A stretch of DNA of 64,000 nucleotides, taken from NCBI RefSeq assembly GCF_010367455.1, contig NZ_WRPR01000012.1:1-64000 (forward strand). The letters are read 5' to 3'. The notes under the pieces were generated by a model. That model was given only the letters and a program-made list of their open reading frames with translations, was not told the origin of the DNA and ran no database searches. The stretch is from Candidatus Laterigemmans baculatus (lineage in GTDB: Bacteria > Planctomycetota > Planctomycetia > Pirellulales > Pirellulaceae). Of the stretch, positions 1 to 9,604 are shown piece by piece; positions within the stretch are counted from its first letter, which is position 1, and every line of letters starts with the position of its first letter. Made by a program: the position numbers and the translations under genes.

Positions 1-87
1 TAAAAAGCAGTCGCCTTCGGCTTGCCGTTAAACGATTTTTCCGCGAGCCGTCCTGCTCCGAACCAATCCAAAGTGGCGCTGTCCAGC

Positions 88-273
88 TAGCCTCTGGCAG
101 AAAACTCCCTTCTGACATTACCCTCCCCCCGGGAGGGTCGTGCTCTAAGGGCCGGGGAGGGCCCGCTAAAATTCGCCACGTGGAGGCTCTACGTCGCACA
201 TCCCCCTCCCCGCTCGTTCCTCGCGACCCTCCCGAGGGGGGGGGTGTCGTTACAGATTTTCTGACAGAGCCTC
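88..273. repeat. MITE-like inverted-repeat element, copy 1
   Basis: The left end reads TAGCCTCTGGCAGAAAA (88-104). The right end reads TTTTCTGACAGAGCC (257-271), its near-perfect reverse complement. The interior carries an imperfect C/G-rich hairpin (CCCTCCCCCCGGGAGGG near 121 against CGACCCTCCCGAGGGGGG near 225). No open reading frame with coding character lies inside. The same 15-base ends recur at about 14.3, 29.1, 53.3 and 59.2 kb. It lies just downstream of the PEP-CTERM gene that ends at 333. Bases 1-87 show nothing recognisable. Confidence 0.75.
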
Positions 274-332
274 GCTCCCCGGTTCTTGGAAATGCCTTAA
301 TGACCGGACGCTCGCGCGTTGCGGCTGATCAA

Positions 333-1007
333 TCATTCGGCCTCGCGTCTGCAGGAACCGAGGCGGCGGGATCGCCTTCGATACAGCGTTCCGCCCAGCG
401 AGAGGATGCCGAAGACGGCGAGCGAACTCGGTTCGGGGACCGTGGCGACCGGACCTCCCGGAACCTCGAACGATACGCCCAGCGGCTGTCCTAGCTCCAC
501 CGTGAGGTCCCGACTCAAGCCGCTGATCGCGAGCGATCCATCGATGATCCCAATCCCGCCAGTGAATGAACTGTTCAGGCTGGCAACCACGGTTGAACCC
601 GGAGTCAGCCCGCTAAGATCCAAGCTCAAGGTACCGAGAGGTGTCACTCCAGGCTTGATGAAAGGTCCGAAAAATACGTTCTTCGGCGCCAGCACTTCGG
701 TACCTAGCAATCCGATGGTGTCGGACGCAAACCAACTGTTGAGCGGGGGCTCCGAGCTGAGACTGAAGCTCCAACGACTCGGCTCGGCAATCGCGGGACT
801 GCTGCCGTGAATCGGGTTCAGCCCCACGGCGATAAGCAAATCATCTGGATTTCCGTCAAACGTCAGCAGTACATCGAACGAAGCGGTGGAACCGACGATC
901 GTTGGAGGGGCGAGGTCCAGCGTGATCACGCCCGCCTCGGCCCGAGAGCCGCCGATCAGCAGAACGGTTGCGGCCACGCACAGGCACAGCTTTCTGAGCG
1001 TTAACAT
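333..1007 (-). CDS. PEP-CTERM sorting domain protein
   Basis: A 224-residue exported protein of unknown function. Residues 1-25 form a signal peptide (MLTLRKLCLCVAATVLLIGG then SRAEA). The middle is a beta-rich, low-charge region. The C-terminus has the exosortase sorting signal: VPEPSSLAVFGIL, a hydrophobic stretch, then an RRRSRR basic cluster around residue 212. About ten further residues follow the basic cluster, which is slightly longer than usual. Proteins of this class are exported and then cut or anchored at the PEP signal by an exosortase; the exosortase at 12467-14221 is the natural candidate. Nothing identifies the substrate or role of the body. The ATG at 1007 is the clear start. 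Confidence 0.85.
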   Translation of the reverse strand: MLTLRKLCLCVAATVLLIGGSRAEAGVITLDLAPPTIVGSTASFDVLLTFDGNPDDLLIAVGLNPIHGSSPAIAEPSRWSFSLSSEPPLNSWFASDTIGLLGTEVLAPKNVFFGPFIKPGVTPLGTLSLDLSGLTPGSTVVASLNSSFTGGIGIIDGSLAISGLSRDLTVELGQPLGVSFEVPGGPVATVPEPSSLAVFGILSLGGTLYRRRSRRLGSCRREAE

Positions 1008-1255
1008 TCTGCTGCCCTACCTCGGAGGGGATGGGAAAAGCGTCCATGGGAGTTCGATGATCGTCGTGGAAGCGCTGGTCCCGTTGATCCACCAGGACAT
1101 CATTCGTGACCTGGTTTCTTAGCGGAGGATCGCCCAGAGCTTTGTAGTCCCTTCCGATTCGGTGACAAGGTTCTTGGGTCGAATTTTGATTCGCTGGGGC
1201 CTACATTGGCTGGCGTCCTTTGTCCCCTTCCGTTCAAGACGGTGAGAACCCGAGC

Positions 1256-3910
1256 ATGAATCGTTGGCTAAATTCTGCCTTGTCCAGGACGTTGGTTGTC
1301 GCCGCTGTCTTTGGGGCCGCTGTCGTCGGGGCCGCCGCGGCGGGCAGCTCCGCCGCGGCGGAGCTTGAGACGCTGACCCCCGAGACGTGGGAGGAGTATG
1401 CGCCGCAGGGCAAGGAGGTCGACTGCATCTACGGCGACTACGTCCTACGGAACGATCTCATCACGGCGGTAATTGCCCAGCCGGTCGCCACGCGGAACGC
1501 CAACATGACCGTCCGAAACGTCGGCGGTGCGGTAATCGACTTGACGTCTCGCGACCGGCCGAACGACCAGCTGAGCGCGTTCTATCCCGGTGCGGCGGAA
1601 TTCCCGCTGAAGCTGCTCGGCTGCGGAGCGAACGGTGAACCGACGCTTAGCGGCGAGGCCGCGGCCGAGCCAGCCGCGCACTGCGCTGCCCGTGGGCAGA
1701 CCGTCTACCTCGAGGTGCACGCCCCGGCCGAGGAAGGGCGGCCTGCGGTGAAGACGCGTTATGAGCTGAGCGACGGCTCGCCTTGGCTGGTGGTCCGCAC
1801 CACCTACTTCAACTCGCACACGCAGCCACTCGAGGTGACGTTGCAAGATTCGCTGCGAGCGGACCGCGGGTTCGAGCTCGGTGAGGACGATCCGCTGAAC
1901 CTGTTCTGGGCCTACGACCCGTGGTGGAATCAGGCCTACGGCGTCGTGGCGGACGAGGCTCGGATCATGGTCAGCGGAGGAGCTCGGCCGCTCTTGCAAT
2001 ATGCGCACGCGGGCAACGCCAAGATCGCACTCGCACCGCAATCCAGCCACACGCTCGTGCGGCGGCTGATCCCCGCTCGCAATCTCCTCGAGGTCAAAGC
2101 CGCGGCACGCCAACTGGCTGAACACCAAGACCATCCCCTCCGCGTTCGCGTCGAGGACGCGCAGGGACCGGTCGAAGGAGCATTCGTGACGCTCGCCCGC
2201 GGCGAGAGTCGCTACGGGTGGGGGCGGACCGATGCGAGCGGTCTCCTCGAAACCTCACTTCCCGCGGGCGAGTACACCGCCACCGTGACCTCGCCGGTGC
2301 ATCCGGAAGCCTCTCGAGCAATCGACGTCAAGGAAGGCAGCCGACCGGTCGAACCATTCGTGCTCGCCGAGCCCGGCTACGTCGTTGCCAACCTTCGAGA
2401 CGGCGAAGGCGAAGCGATCGCGTGCAAGGTCGAGTTCGTAGGACTGAGCGGCACCGAGAGCCCCGACTTCGGACCCGACACCGGGATCTATGGTGTCAAG
2501 AATTTGCGGTACACTCCCAATGGTGAATTTCGCCAGCCGATCCGCGCCGGCAACTACTTGGTTCGGATCAGCCATGGACCGGAGTACGACGCACTGGTTG
2601 AGGAAATCGAAGTGCGGGAAGGGGAAGTGACAAACCTGCGGGGGGCTCTGAACCGCAGCGTCGACACGACGGGCTGGGTCAGCAGCGACTTTCACAGCCA
2701 CTCCAGTCCGTCCGGCGACAATACCTCCAGTCAGCGCGGCCGAGTCCTCAACCTGTTGGCCGAGCATCTCGAGTTTGCTCCGTGCACCGAACACAATCGG
2801 ATCTCGACCTACGTTCCCGACCTGGAGTATTTCGGCGCGGTCGATCGGATGGCGACCTGCACCGGAATGGAGCTGACCGGATCGCCGCTACCGGTAAACC
2901 ACCAAAACGCGTTCCCGCTGGTGCATCAACCCCGCACGCAGGACGGAGGGGGACCGGTCACCGATCCCGACCCCATCGTGCAGGTCGAGCGATTGGCGAT
3001 GTGGGACAACGCGAGCGATAAACTCGTACAAGGAAACCATCCCAATCTGCTGCAGGTCCTCGCCGACCGCGATTTGGATGGCCAAGGGGATGGTGGCTTT
3101 GAGCCGATGATCGGCTTTATGGATGTGATCGAAGTGCATCCGCCAGGCGAAATCTTTAATCCGCCGAGCTCCCTCGAACCCTCGGCTCGCGATCGTGGCA
3201 ATACGATTTTCCACTGGTTGCAGATGCTGAACCTCGGCTACCGCGTCCCGGGCGTCGTCAACACCGACGCCCATTACAACTTCCACGGTTCCGGGTGGCT
3301 GCGGAATTACATCCGCAGCGAAACCGATGATCCGGCGGAGATCGATTGCATGGACATGGTCCACGCCGCGGAGCACGGCGAGTTGGTGATGACCAACGGA
3401 CCGTTCATGGAAGTTTATCTGCAAGCCGAACGTCCTGGCCGCAATTCGGCTTCCGGAGTCGGAGGGAACGTGTCGGCGCCGGGCGGTAAGGCGGATCTCT
3501 CGGTAAAAATCCAGTGCCCGAACTGGTTCGATATCAACCGCGTGCAAGTTTTCGTCAATGGCCGCCCGGTGGAGCATCTGAACTTTACTCGACGCGCGAA
3601 TCCGGATCGATTCTCCGACGAAACCGTCAAGTTCGACAGCGTGATACCGCTGGAGTTGGACGCGGACGCCCATGTCATCGTGGCAACCATTGGCGAAGGG
3701 CTGAAACTTGGGCCCGTGATGGGACCGGCCGGTGAGACGGCGCCGGTGGCGGTATCCAACCCCATCTTCGTCGACGTCGACGGGAATGGTTTCAAGGCCA
3801 ACGGCGATCTGCTCGGATTGCCACTGCCGCTGCCGAGCGACTTTAAGCCGTCCCACGGCCATCACCACTCCCACTCACACGGCGATCATTCGCACGAGCA
3901 TCCGCACTAG
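1256..3910 (+). CDS. Exported CehA/McbA-type PHP-domain metallohydrolase
   Basis: About 884 residues. The ATG at 1256 is preferred over an upstream TTG at 1220, because a signal peptide begins there and GGTGAG lies 9 bases upstream. Order: signal peptide (to about residue 33), beta-rich domain, a carboxypeptidase-regulatory/Ig-like domain near 300-370 (VRVEDAQGPVEGAFVTLARG), then a PHP-type metal-dependent domain. That domain shows DFHSHS near residue 478, TEHN near 511 and NTDAHYNFHG near 669, which are the expected metal ligands of the CehA/McbA family. The protein ends in a His-rich tail (GHHHSHSHGDHSHEH), which could bind or buffer zinc or similar metal. The substrate is unknown; phosphoester or carbamate hydrolysis is known for relatives, so it is only inferred here. 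It stands alone upstream of the sugar genes. Confidence 0.8.
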   Translation: MNRWLNSALSRTLVVAAVFGAAVVGAAAAGSSAAAELETLTPETWEEYAPQGKEVDCIYGDYVLRNDLITAVIAQPVATRNANMTVRNVGGAVIDLTSRDRPNDQLSAFYPGAAEFPLKLLGCGANGEPTLSGEAAAEPAAHCAARGQTVYLEVHAPAEEGRPAVKTRYELSDGSPWLVVRTTYFNSHTQPLEVTLQDSLRADRGFELGEDDPLNLFWAYDPWWNQAYGVVADEARIMVSGGARPLLQYAHAGNAKIALAPQSSHTLVRRLIPARNLLEVKAAARQLAEHQDHPLRVRVEDAQGPVEGAFVTLARGESRYGWGRTDASGLLETSLPAGEYTATVTSPVHPEASRAIDVKEGSRPVEPFVLAEPGYVVANLRDGEGEAIACKVEFVGLSGTESPDFGPDTGIYGVKNLRYTPNGEFRQPIRAGNYLVRISHGPEYDALVEEIEVREGEVTNLRGALNRSVDTTGWVSSDFHSHSSPSGDNTSSQRGRVLNLLAEHLEFAPCTEHNRISTYVPDLEYFGAVDRMATCTGMELTGSPLPVNHQNAFPLVHQPRTQDGGGPVTDPDPIVQVERLAMWDNASDKLVQGNHPNLLQVLADRDLDGQGDGGFEPMIGFMDVIEVHPPGEIFNPPSSLEPSARDRGNTIFHWLQMLNLGYRVPGVVNTDAHYNFHGSGWLRNYIRSETDDPAEIDCMDMVHAAEHGELVMTNGPFMEVYLQAERPGRNSASGVGGNVSAPGGKADLSVKIQCPNWFDINRVQVFVNGRPVEHLNFTRRANPDRFSDETVKFDSVIPLELDADAHVIVATIGEGLKLGPVMGPAGETAPVAVSNPIFVDVDGNGFKANGDLLGLPLPLPSDFKPSHGHHHSHSHGDHSHEHPH

Positions 3911-3969
3911 CTGGACGACGCTACTTTAACTCCCTGCGCATCATGTCTTCCTCGAGATAAGCCGACTCC

Positions 3970-5604
3970 ATGAACCCCGATGCACCAAAAGTTCTGCTGA
4001 TCGCTAGCGGAGATTCTCGCCTCTCGGCCAATCAGGTTTGCTGGCCTGCTCAGCAAGAACTTGAACGCCAACTTGCCGCGGCCGTGGAGAACCTCGGGTA
4101 TCGCATTGAGCGAGCGCACGAGGTGACCGGCGATGGTCATGGCTTTATTGATAGTCAGAAACGGGGGATGGAGGTTTTTCGCCAGCTTGATCCCGAGGCG
4201 CCATTGATCGTTGCAGAGGCCGTTTGGCAGTACTCGCACCACGTCCTGCCGGGGCTGCTCAGCCATCGCGGACCGATCCTGACGGTTGCGAACTGGTCGG
4301 GACAATGGCCAGGCCTGGTCGGAATGTTGAACTTGAACGGATCCCTCACGAAAGCGGGGGTTCCGTATTCGACGCTCTGGAGCGAAGCGTTCGTCGACGA
4401 GTACTTCACCGGAAAACTCCAGGAATGGCTGGAGACCGGACGGTGCGAGCATGCCGTCGATCATGTCACGCCCTACCGCCAAGAACTTGTACCGCCGGAT
4501 CTAAGAGCGCTGGGGCAAGAGTTGGCCGATCGCTTGCGTCACGAAAAATCGATCATGGGCGTTTTTGATGAAGGGTGTATGGGGATGTTCAACGCGATCA
4601 TTCCCGATCACCTGCTCAACCCGCTCGGCATGTTCAAAGAGCGGCTCAGCCAATCCGCTTTGTATTACGAGATGCGTCAAGTTTCGGATGCCGAGGCCGA
4701 GGCGGTTTACCAGTGGTACGAGCGCCAGGGCATGCAATTCCATTTGGGTGAGTCCGACGCTGAGGAGCTGACGAAGGGTCAAATTCTCGAGCAGTGCCGG
4801 ATGTATGTCGCGGTCGTGCGCATGGCGGATGATTTTGGCTGCGAGACGGTTGGAATCCAATACCAGCAAGGAATGAAAGACTTGTCGCCCGCGAGCGATC
4901 TGGTCGAGGGGACACTGAACAGCACCGCGCGGCCTCCGGTGGCCAGCCGCGACGGCGAGCGAGTCCTGTTCGCGGACCGCTGCATCCCCCATTTCAATGA
5001 AGTGGACGAGTGTGCCGGACTCGATGCAGTGCTAATCAATCGGCTCCATCGAGCGCTGAAGGAGCCGGTGGAAACGACCTTGCACGATGTCCGCTGGGGA
5101 TGTCCGGACGAATCGGGGACGACCGACGAGTACGTCTGGGTCTTTGAGATCTCCGGCTCGGCCCCCGCGGAGCACCACGGCGGGTGGAGCCAGTGCCATG
5201 GTTACCGCCAACCGCCGATGTACTTTCCCAAGGGAGGCTCAACGCTTGCCGGCGTTGCCCGCCCGGGCGAAATTGTGTGGTCGCGGATTTATGTGGCGGA
5301 AAATTCACTGCACATGGACCTCGGACGCGGCCAATCGATTGCCCTACCTGAGCAGGAGACGCGACGACGGCTCGAAGCGACGACGTCGGTGTGGCCGATC
5401 ATGCATGGCGTGACCTACGGGGTGAGCCGAGACCAGCTGATGGCTAAACACCAAGCCAATCACGTTCAAGTCGCCTATGCGAACGACGCCGATTCCGCGG
5501 ACCGGGCCTTACTCGCTCGTGCCGCTTTTGCTGCGGCGCTCGGGATCAAGGTCAATCTTTGCGGGACGAAAAAGGATGGTTCGGCATGGAAAGCGGAGGG
5601 TTAG
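3970..5604 (+). CDS. L-fucose/D-arabinose isomerase-like protein
   Basis: A 544-residue cytoplasmic protein of the FucI/AraA isomerase superfamily (COG2407-like). Such enzymes interconvert aldoses and ketoses using a Mn2+ ion. Family signatures visible include [13 protein letters not shown] near residue 201, followed by a [10 protein letters not shown] segment, and a C-terminal NHVQVAY segment near 498 that matches the region holding the metal-binding His. Length is slightly below FucI (about 590). The next gene, 3 bases downstream, is a pentulose kinase. This makes an aldose-to-ketose-to-ketose-phosphate pathway likely, for example D-arabinose via D-ribulose. The sugar specificity is inference. 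Confidence 0.75.
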   Translation: MNPDAPKVLLIASGDSRLSANQVCWPAQQELERQLAAAVENLGYRIERAHEVTGDGHGFIDSQKRGMEVFRQLDPEAPLIVAEAVWQYSHHVLPGLLSHRGPILTVANWSGQWPGLVGMLNLNGSLTKAGVPYSTLWSEAFVDEYFTGKLQEWLETGRCEHAVDHVTPYRQELVPPDLRALGQELADRLRHEKSIMGVFDEGCMGMFNAIIPDHLLNPLGMFKERLSQSALYYEMRQVSDAEAEAVYQWYERQGMQFHLGESDAEELTKGQILEQCRMYVAVVRMADDFGCETVGIQYQQGMKDLSPASDLVEGTLNSTARPPVASRDGERVLFADRCIPHFNEVDECAGLDAVLINRLHRALKEPVETTLHDVRWGCPDESGTTDEYVWVFEISGSAPAEHHGGWSQCHGYRQPPMYFPKGGSTLAGVARPGEIVWSRIYVAENSLHMDLGRGQSIALPEQETRRRLEATTSVWPIMHGVTYGVSRDQLMAKHQANHVQVAYANDADSADRALLARAAFAAALGIKVNLCGTKKDGSAWKAEG

Positions 5605-5607
5605 CCG

Positions 5608-7326
5608 ATGAACCACCAGTATTTCATTGGCGTGGATGTGGGAACTGGCAGTGCACGCGCCGGCGTGTTTGATTCCAGTGGCAACCGGCTCGCCTCCGCT
5701 TCTCGCGAGATTCAGATCTATCGGCCGGCGAAAGATTTTGTCGAGCAATCCTCCCGCGATATTTGGGAAGCCGTCTGCCACTGTGTCCGGACCGCGGTTG
5801 ACCAGTCGGGGATCGAGCCCCAAAGGGTTGCCGGCATTGGTTTCGACGCGACCTGCTCGCTGGTGGTCCTCGGCGATTCGCAGCAACCGGTCACGGTCAG
5901 CCCGGATGGGGATGATGATCAGAATGTCATCGTTTGGATGGACCATCGTGCGGTCGACCAAGCAGCGCGGATCAACCGGGGGCAGTATGAAGTTCTTAAG
6001 TATGTCGGCGATACGATCTCCCCGGAGATGCAGACCCCGAAGTTGCTATGGCTTAAGGAGCATATGCCCCAGAGTTGGAAGCGGGCGAAGCAGTTCTTCG
6101 ATCTGCCCGATTTTCTAACATTCATGGCCACGGGTGATGAGACCCGCTCTCTCTGCAGCACCGTGTGTAAATGGACTTACCTCGGCCATGCATCGCTTCC
6201 TGCCGATGGGGAGGGCGAGCAGTTATGCGACGTGGCTGGAGGGAAGAGCGAGGGCGTTGGGGGGGGCTGGGACGGAGATTACCTGCGGCAGATCGGCCTG
6301 GGAGATCTCGTCGACGAGCAGTTCCGCCGCATTGGGAATCGCGTTCGACCGATGGGCGAAGCCGTCGGCCGCGGGGTTACGGCTAAGGCGGCGGCGGAGC
6401 TCGGCGTCGCTCCGGGAACCGCGGTTGGAGTCTCGATCATCGACGCCCACGCCGGTGGAATCGGGATGATCGGAGCTGCGCTGGAGGGCCAAGAGCCAGG
6501 CCCCGCGGCTTTGGACCAGCGGTTGGCGCTGATCGGCGGGACCTCCAGTTGTCATATGGCGGTTTCCGCTTCGCCCCGCTTCATCCGTGGGATTTGGGGG
6601 CCTTATTATTCTGCGATGGTACCGGGAATGTGGTTGACCGAGGGCGGACAATCGGCCACCGGTGCCTTGATCGATTTCGTCGTCCAGACCCACGGAGCCA
6701 GCCCGGAGTTAGAGGAGCTGGCGCGGGTCCGCCAGCAGAGCGTCTACGAGATTCTGAACGACCGCTTGGACGATCTTGCAGCCGGTCGAAGTTTTCCAGC
6801 GTCGCTCACTTCCGGTCTCCATATTTGCCCCTACTTTCACGGCAACCGCTCTCCCTGGGCCGATCCCTCGCTGCGAGGCATGATCTCGGGGCTTTCGCTT
6901 TCGGCGTCGCTCGACGATCTGGCGATTCTGTACCTCGCGGTCGTTCAGGCGATCGCTTATGGAACGCGGCATATCATTGAGGAGATGAATGCCAAAGGCT
7001 ATTGCATCGACACCGTGTTCGCGTGTGGTGGTGGGATCAAGAATCGTATCTTCATTCGCGAGCATGCCGACATTACAGGATGCCGAGTCGTGCTTCCCAG
7101 GGAGCCTGAATCGGTGCTGCTCGGTAGCGCTATGCTGGGGGCCGTGGCCGCCGGCAGATATCCCGATTTGGTAGCGGCCATGGCTGGGATGAGTGGTGTG
7201 GCCAAGGTGATCGAACCGGCCCAAGGTGCGACGGCCGATTTCCATCAGGCCAAATACACCGTTTTCCGTCGGATGCACGACGACCAGCTGGCCTACCGTG
7301 AACTGATGGCCGCAGCAACGTCCTAG
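5608..7326 (+). CDS. FGGY-family pentulose kinase (D-ribulokinase-like)
   Basis: A 572-residue sugar kinase of the actin/hexokinase ATPase fold. The N-terminal phosphate-1 motif is [18 protein letters not shown] (residues 5-22). [12 protein letters not shown] segment (near 75) and WMDHRA (near 110) are typical of the FGGY pentulokinase subfamily TIGR01315, as is the C-terminal FACGGGIKN (near 472). It would phosphorylate a ketopentose such as D-ribulose with ATP. The start is 3 bases after the isomerase stop, with GGAGGG 7 bases upstream, so the two are co-transcribed and probably coupled. The length and motifs look intact. Confidence 0.88.
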   Translation: MNHQYFIGVDVGTGSARAGVFDSSGNRLASASREIQIYRPAKDFVEQSSRDIWEAVCHCVRTAVDQSGIEPQRVAGIGFDATCSLVVLGDSQQPVTVSPDGDDDQNVIVWMDHRAVDQAARINRGQYEVLKYVGDTISPEMQTPKLLWLKEHMPQSWKRAKQFFDLPDFLTFMATGDETRSLCSTVCKWTYLGHASLPADGEGEQLCDVAGGKSEGVGGGWDGDYLRQIGLGDLVDEQFRRIGNRVRPMGEAVGRGVTAKAAAELGVAPGTAVGVSIIDAHAGGIGMIGAALEGQEPGPAALDQRLALIGGTSSCHMAVSASPRFIRGIWGPYYSAMVPGMWLTEGGQSATGALIDFVVQTHGASPELEELARVRQQSVYEILNDRLDDLAAGRSFPASLTSGLHICPYFHGNRSPWADPSLRGMISGLSLSASLDDLAILYLAVVQAIAYGTRHIIEEMNAKGYCIDTVFACGGGIKNRIFIREHADITGCRVVLPREPESVLLGSAMLGAVAAGRYPDLVAAMAGMSGVAKVIEPAQGATADFHQAKYTVFRRMHDDQLAYRELMAAATS

Positions 7327-7542
7327 ATCGCTCTCCGCCAACGGTGTCTCGAGCGATCGGGAAAACTTGGCGGCTTGGGACGGTTTTGGTGGGGCGGTCC
7401 GTATCGGAAGTCCTGCCTTCCGCAAGAACTCGCTGGACAACTTCGCTGGGGCGGCGCATTGTGAACGGGAAGAGGCACGCTCGATCCCCCGCGGGGGCCT
7501 CACGGAGACCGCGGTTCCTCGTAACTCCAAGGATGCACCTTG

Positions 7543-8535
7543 ATGGACTCCCCTCGCGACTCCGCGGCGTCTGCCGTGCCGGAAGCTGCTGCTGTGCCCG
7601 GGACTTTGGCGACTCCGGCCGCTGCGTCAATCCGTGGGATCGTGCCGCCGATGGTCACGCCTCTGGCCAGTCCCGACACGATCGACGAGTTGGGATTGCA
7701 GCGGTTGGTCGAGCACCTGATCGAAGGTGGAGTTCATGGTCTGTTCATCCTCGGGACGACCGGCGAGGGTCCGAGTTTGCCGCAAACGGTGCGGCGCGAC
7801 CTGATCATGCTAACCTGCAAGTTCGTCGACCAACGGGTGCCGGTGATGGTCGGGATCACCGAGAGCGTTCCGGCGATGGGGCTCGAGCTCGGACGGATCG
7901 CTGCCGGTGAAGGCGCGACCGCCACGGTGCTCGCTCCGCCTTACTACTTTCCGTTGACGCAGCAGGAGTTGGGCGATTACGCCGAGGGGCTGGCGGCCGA
8001 GCTCGAGTTGCCCTTGATGCTGTACAACATGCCGGGCCTGACCAAGGTTTGGTATGAGGTCGAGACGCTGCGGCGATTGACGCAGGTCGAGTCGATCATC
8101 GGCCTGAAGGACAGCAGCGGTGATCTGCGATATTTCGAAGCGGCCGTCGAGCTCAAACGACTGCGGCCCGATTGGTCACTGCTCGTCGGACCGGAACATC
8201 TGCTTTCCGCTACGCTGCAGTTGGGCGGCGATGGTGGTGTCAACGGAGGAGCCCACCTATTTCCGCAGTGGTTCGTCGATTGTTACGAATCACATCAGCG
8301 GGGGGCACTGGCTGAGGCAGCGCGATACCAAGCGGCAATCGAGGCCCTGCAAGCCTGTTATGCCGTCGGAGGCGACGACCCCCAGCGGTTCTTGAAGGTT
8401 CCCAAACATGCGCTGGCACTGAGGGGAATTTGCAGTGACCGTCTGGCTCCCCCGCTGCAACCTTTGGCTCCGCAGCAGATCGAGCAACTGCGGGCACTGA
8501 TCGAGCAACTCGAAAGTTCTACTCTCCCGGGCTAG
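7543..8535 (+). CDS. Dihydrodipicolinate synthase/N-acetylneuraminate lyase family aldolase
   Basis: About 330 residues of the DapA/NanA class I aldolase (TIM barrel) family. After a roughly 25-residue Ala-rich extension comes GIVPPMVTPL, then FILGTTGEGPSL (the pyruvate-binding GTTGE motif, near residue 70) and YNMPG (near 164). The Schiff-base lysine lies in IGLKDSSGDL (near 188). Family members condense or cleave 2-oxo acids. The position downstream of isomerase and kinase suggests a sugar-acid (2-keto-3-deoxy) aldolase rather than lysine biosynthesis; this is inference. The ATG at 7543 follows CAAGGA by about 10 bases. The 213-base gap upstream has no clear gene. Confidence 0.82.
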   Translation: MDSPRDSAASAVPEAAAVPGTLATPAAASIRGIVPPMVTPLASPDTIDELGLQRLVEHLIEGGVHGLFILGTTGEGPSLPQTVRRDLIMLTCKFVDQRVPVMVGITESVPAMGLELGRIAAGEGATATVLAPPYYFPLTQQELGDYAEGLAAELELPLMLYNMPGLTKVWYEVETLRRLTQVESIIGLKDSSGDLRYFEAAVELKRLRPDWSLLVGPEHLLSATLQLGGDGGVNGGAHLFPQWFVDCYESHQRGALAEAARYQAAIEALQACYAVGGDDPQRFLKVPKHALALRGICSDRLAPPLQPLAPQQIEQLRALIEQLESSTLPG

Positions 8536-8661
8536 GGACTGGTAAACTGGGAGGGGTGGCCGTCGCTGCCTTGCCCCGGATCGACCTCCAGACCCTCCCC
8601 TGGCCGCTTGCGGGAATCCCCTTCCGCGAGCCCCGCCGCACCGATCATCCCTCCGGTTTCC

Positions 8662-9582
8662 ATGCGCCACTTTGCCCCCCACGCTGGATTGCGGTGGCTC
8701 CGCCGCTGCGCAGTCGTGCTGCTGGTGTGCAGCGTCTCACTTCACGGCCCACGCGGTGATCTGCCAGAGGCCGTCGGAAACGACGCGGCGGCCGAACGGC
8801 GGATCAACCGGATGGTGCCGGAGAAGAGCCTGGCGCTGCTCAAGGCGACGGCTCAGGTGGCCCATGAAGGCGGAAAACGGTTCGCCACGGATTCCCCGGA
8901 ACACGCCATCCTGGCTCGCTGGATCGAAGCAGGCGTCGCCCCGCCCGACGCATCGGCTCCGCTGGTGACCGAGTTGGTCCGCTATCTCGAGGGTCAGTTC
9001 CGGGTCCGCTTGGCGTGTCGCACTGCCGCGCCTCAATTCGCCTGGACGGAGCCAGCGGCGGAGAACTTTATCGATGAGTATGTCTTTGCGCGATTGCGGC
9101 AGCTCAAGCTGAACCCTGCGGGCGTGGCCAGCGATTCGGTCTTTCTTCGCCGCGTGTATCTCGACTTGCTCGGCGTGTTACCGACGGCCGAAGAGGCGCG
9201 GGCCTTTCTCGCCGATCCGATCACCGATCAAACTCTCCCGACGTTGTTGGATGATTTGGAGGACCGCGGTCTGCTCGATGAGACCTTGGTCGTCTGGATG
9301 GGAGAGTTCGGCCGGACTCCGAAGATCAATAAGAACGTGAGTCGGGATCACTGGCCGCAGTGCTATACGACTCTGCTAGCCGGTGGGGGCGTCAAACGCG
9401 GCTATGTGTATGGTGCCTCCGATGCGAACGGCATGTATCCGGCGAAACATCCGGTCCGTCCCGAAGATTTGGCGGCAACCATCTATTCTGCATTGGGGAT
9501 TGATCCCGGGACCGAAGTCTATGACCGAGGCAATCGCCCGCTGATGATTGCCGGCAATCCGGTAACCGATGTTTTCGCATAA
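8662..9582 (+). pseudogene. Internally deleted DUF1549::DUF1501 chimeric ORF
   Basis: An open frame of 306 codons that joins pieces of two normally separate planctomycete genes. A signal peptide (MRHFAPHAGLRW...) leads into the segment that normally precedes DUF1549 (RRINRMVPEKSLALLKAT, HEGGKRFA). The expected CxxCH haem motif is missing. Next comes the N-terminal half of DUF1549 (NFIDEYVFARL, VFLRRVYLDLLGVLPTAEEA). Near base 9230 it switches to the C-terminus of DUF1501 (LLDETLVVWMGEFGRTPKIN, LAGGGVKRGYVYGASD, TIYSALGID). An intact DUF1549/DUF1553 protein is about 800-1000 residues and DUF1501 about 450. At least three deletions are therefore implied, all keeping frame. It is probably non-functional, although the frame is open. 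Confidence 0.8.
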
Positions 9583-9604
9583 ATTTGCCGTGCAAGAATC
9601 TGCC

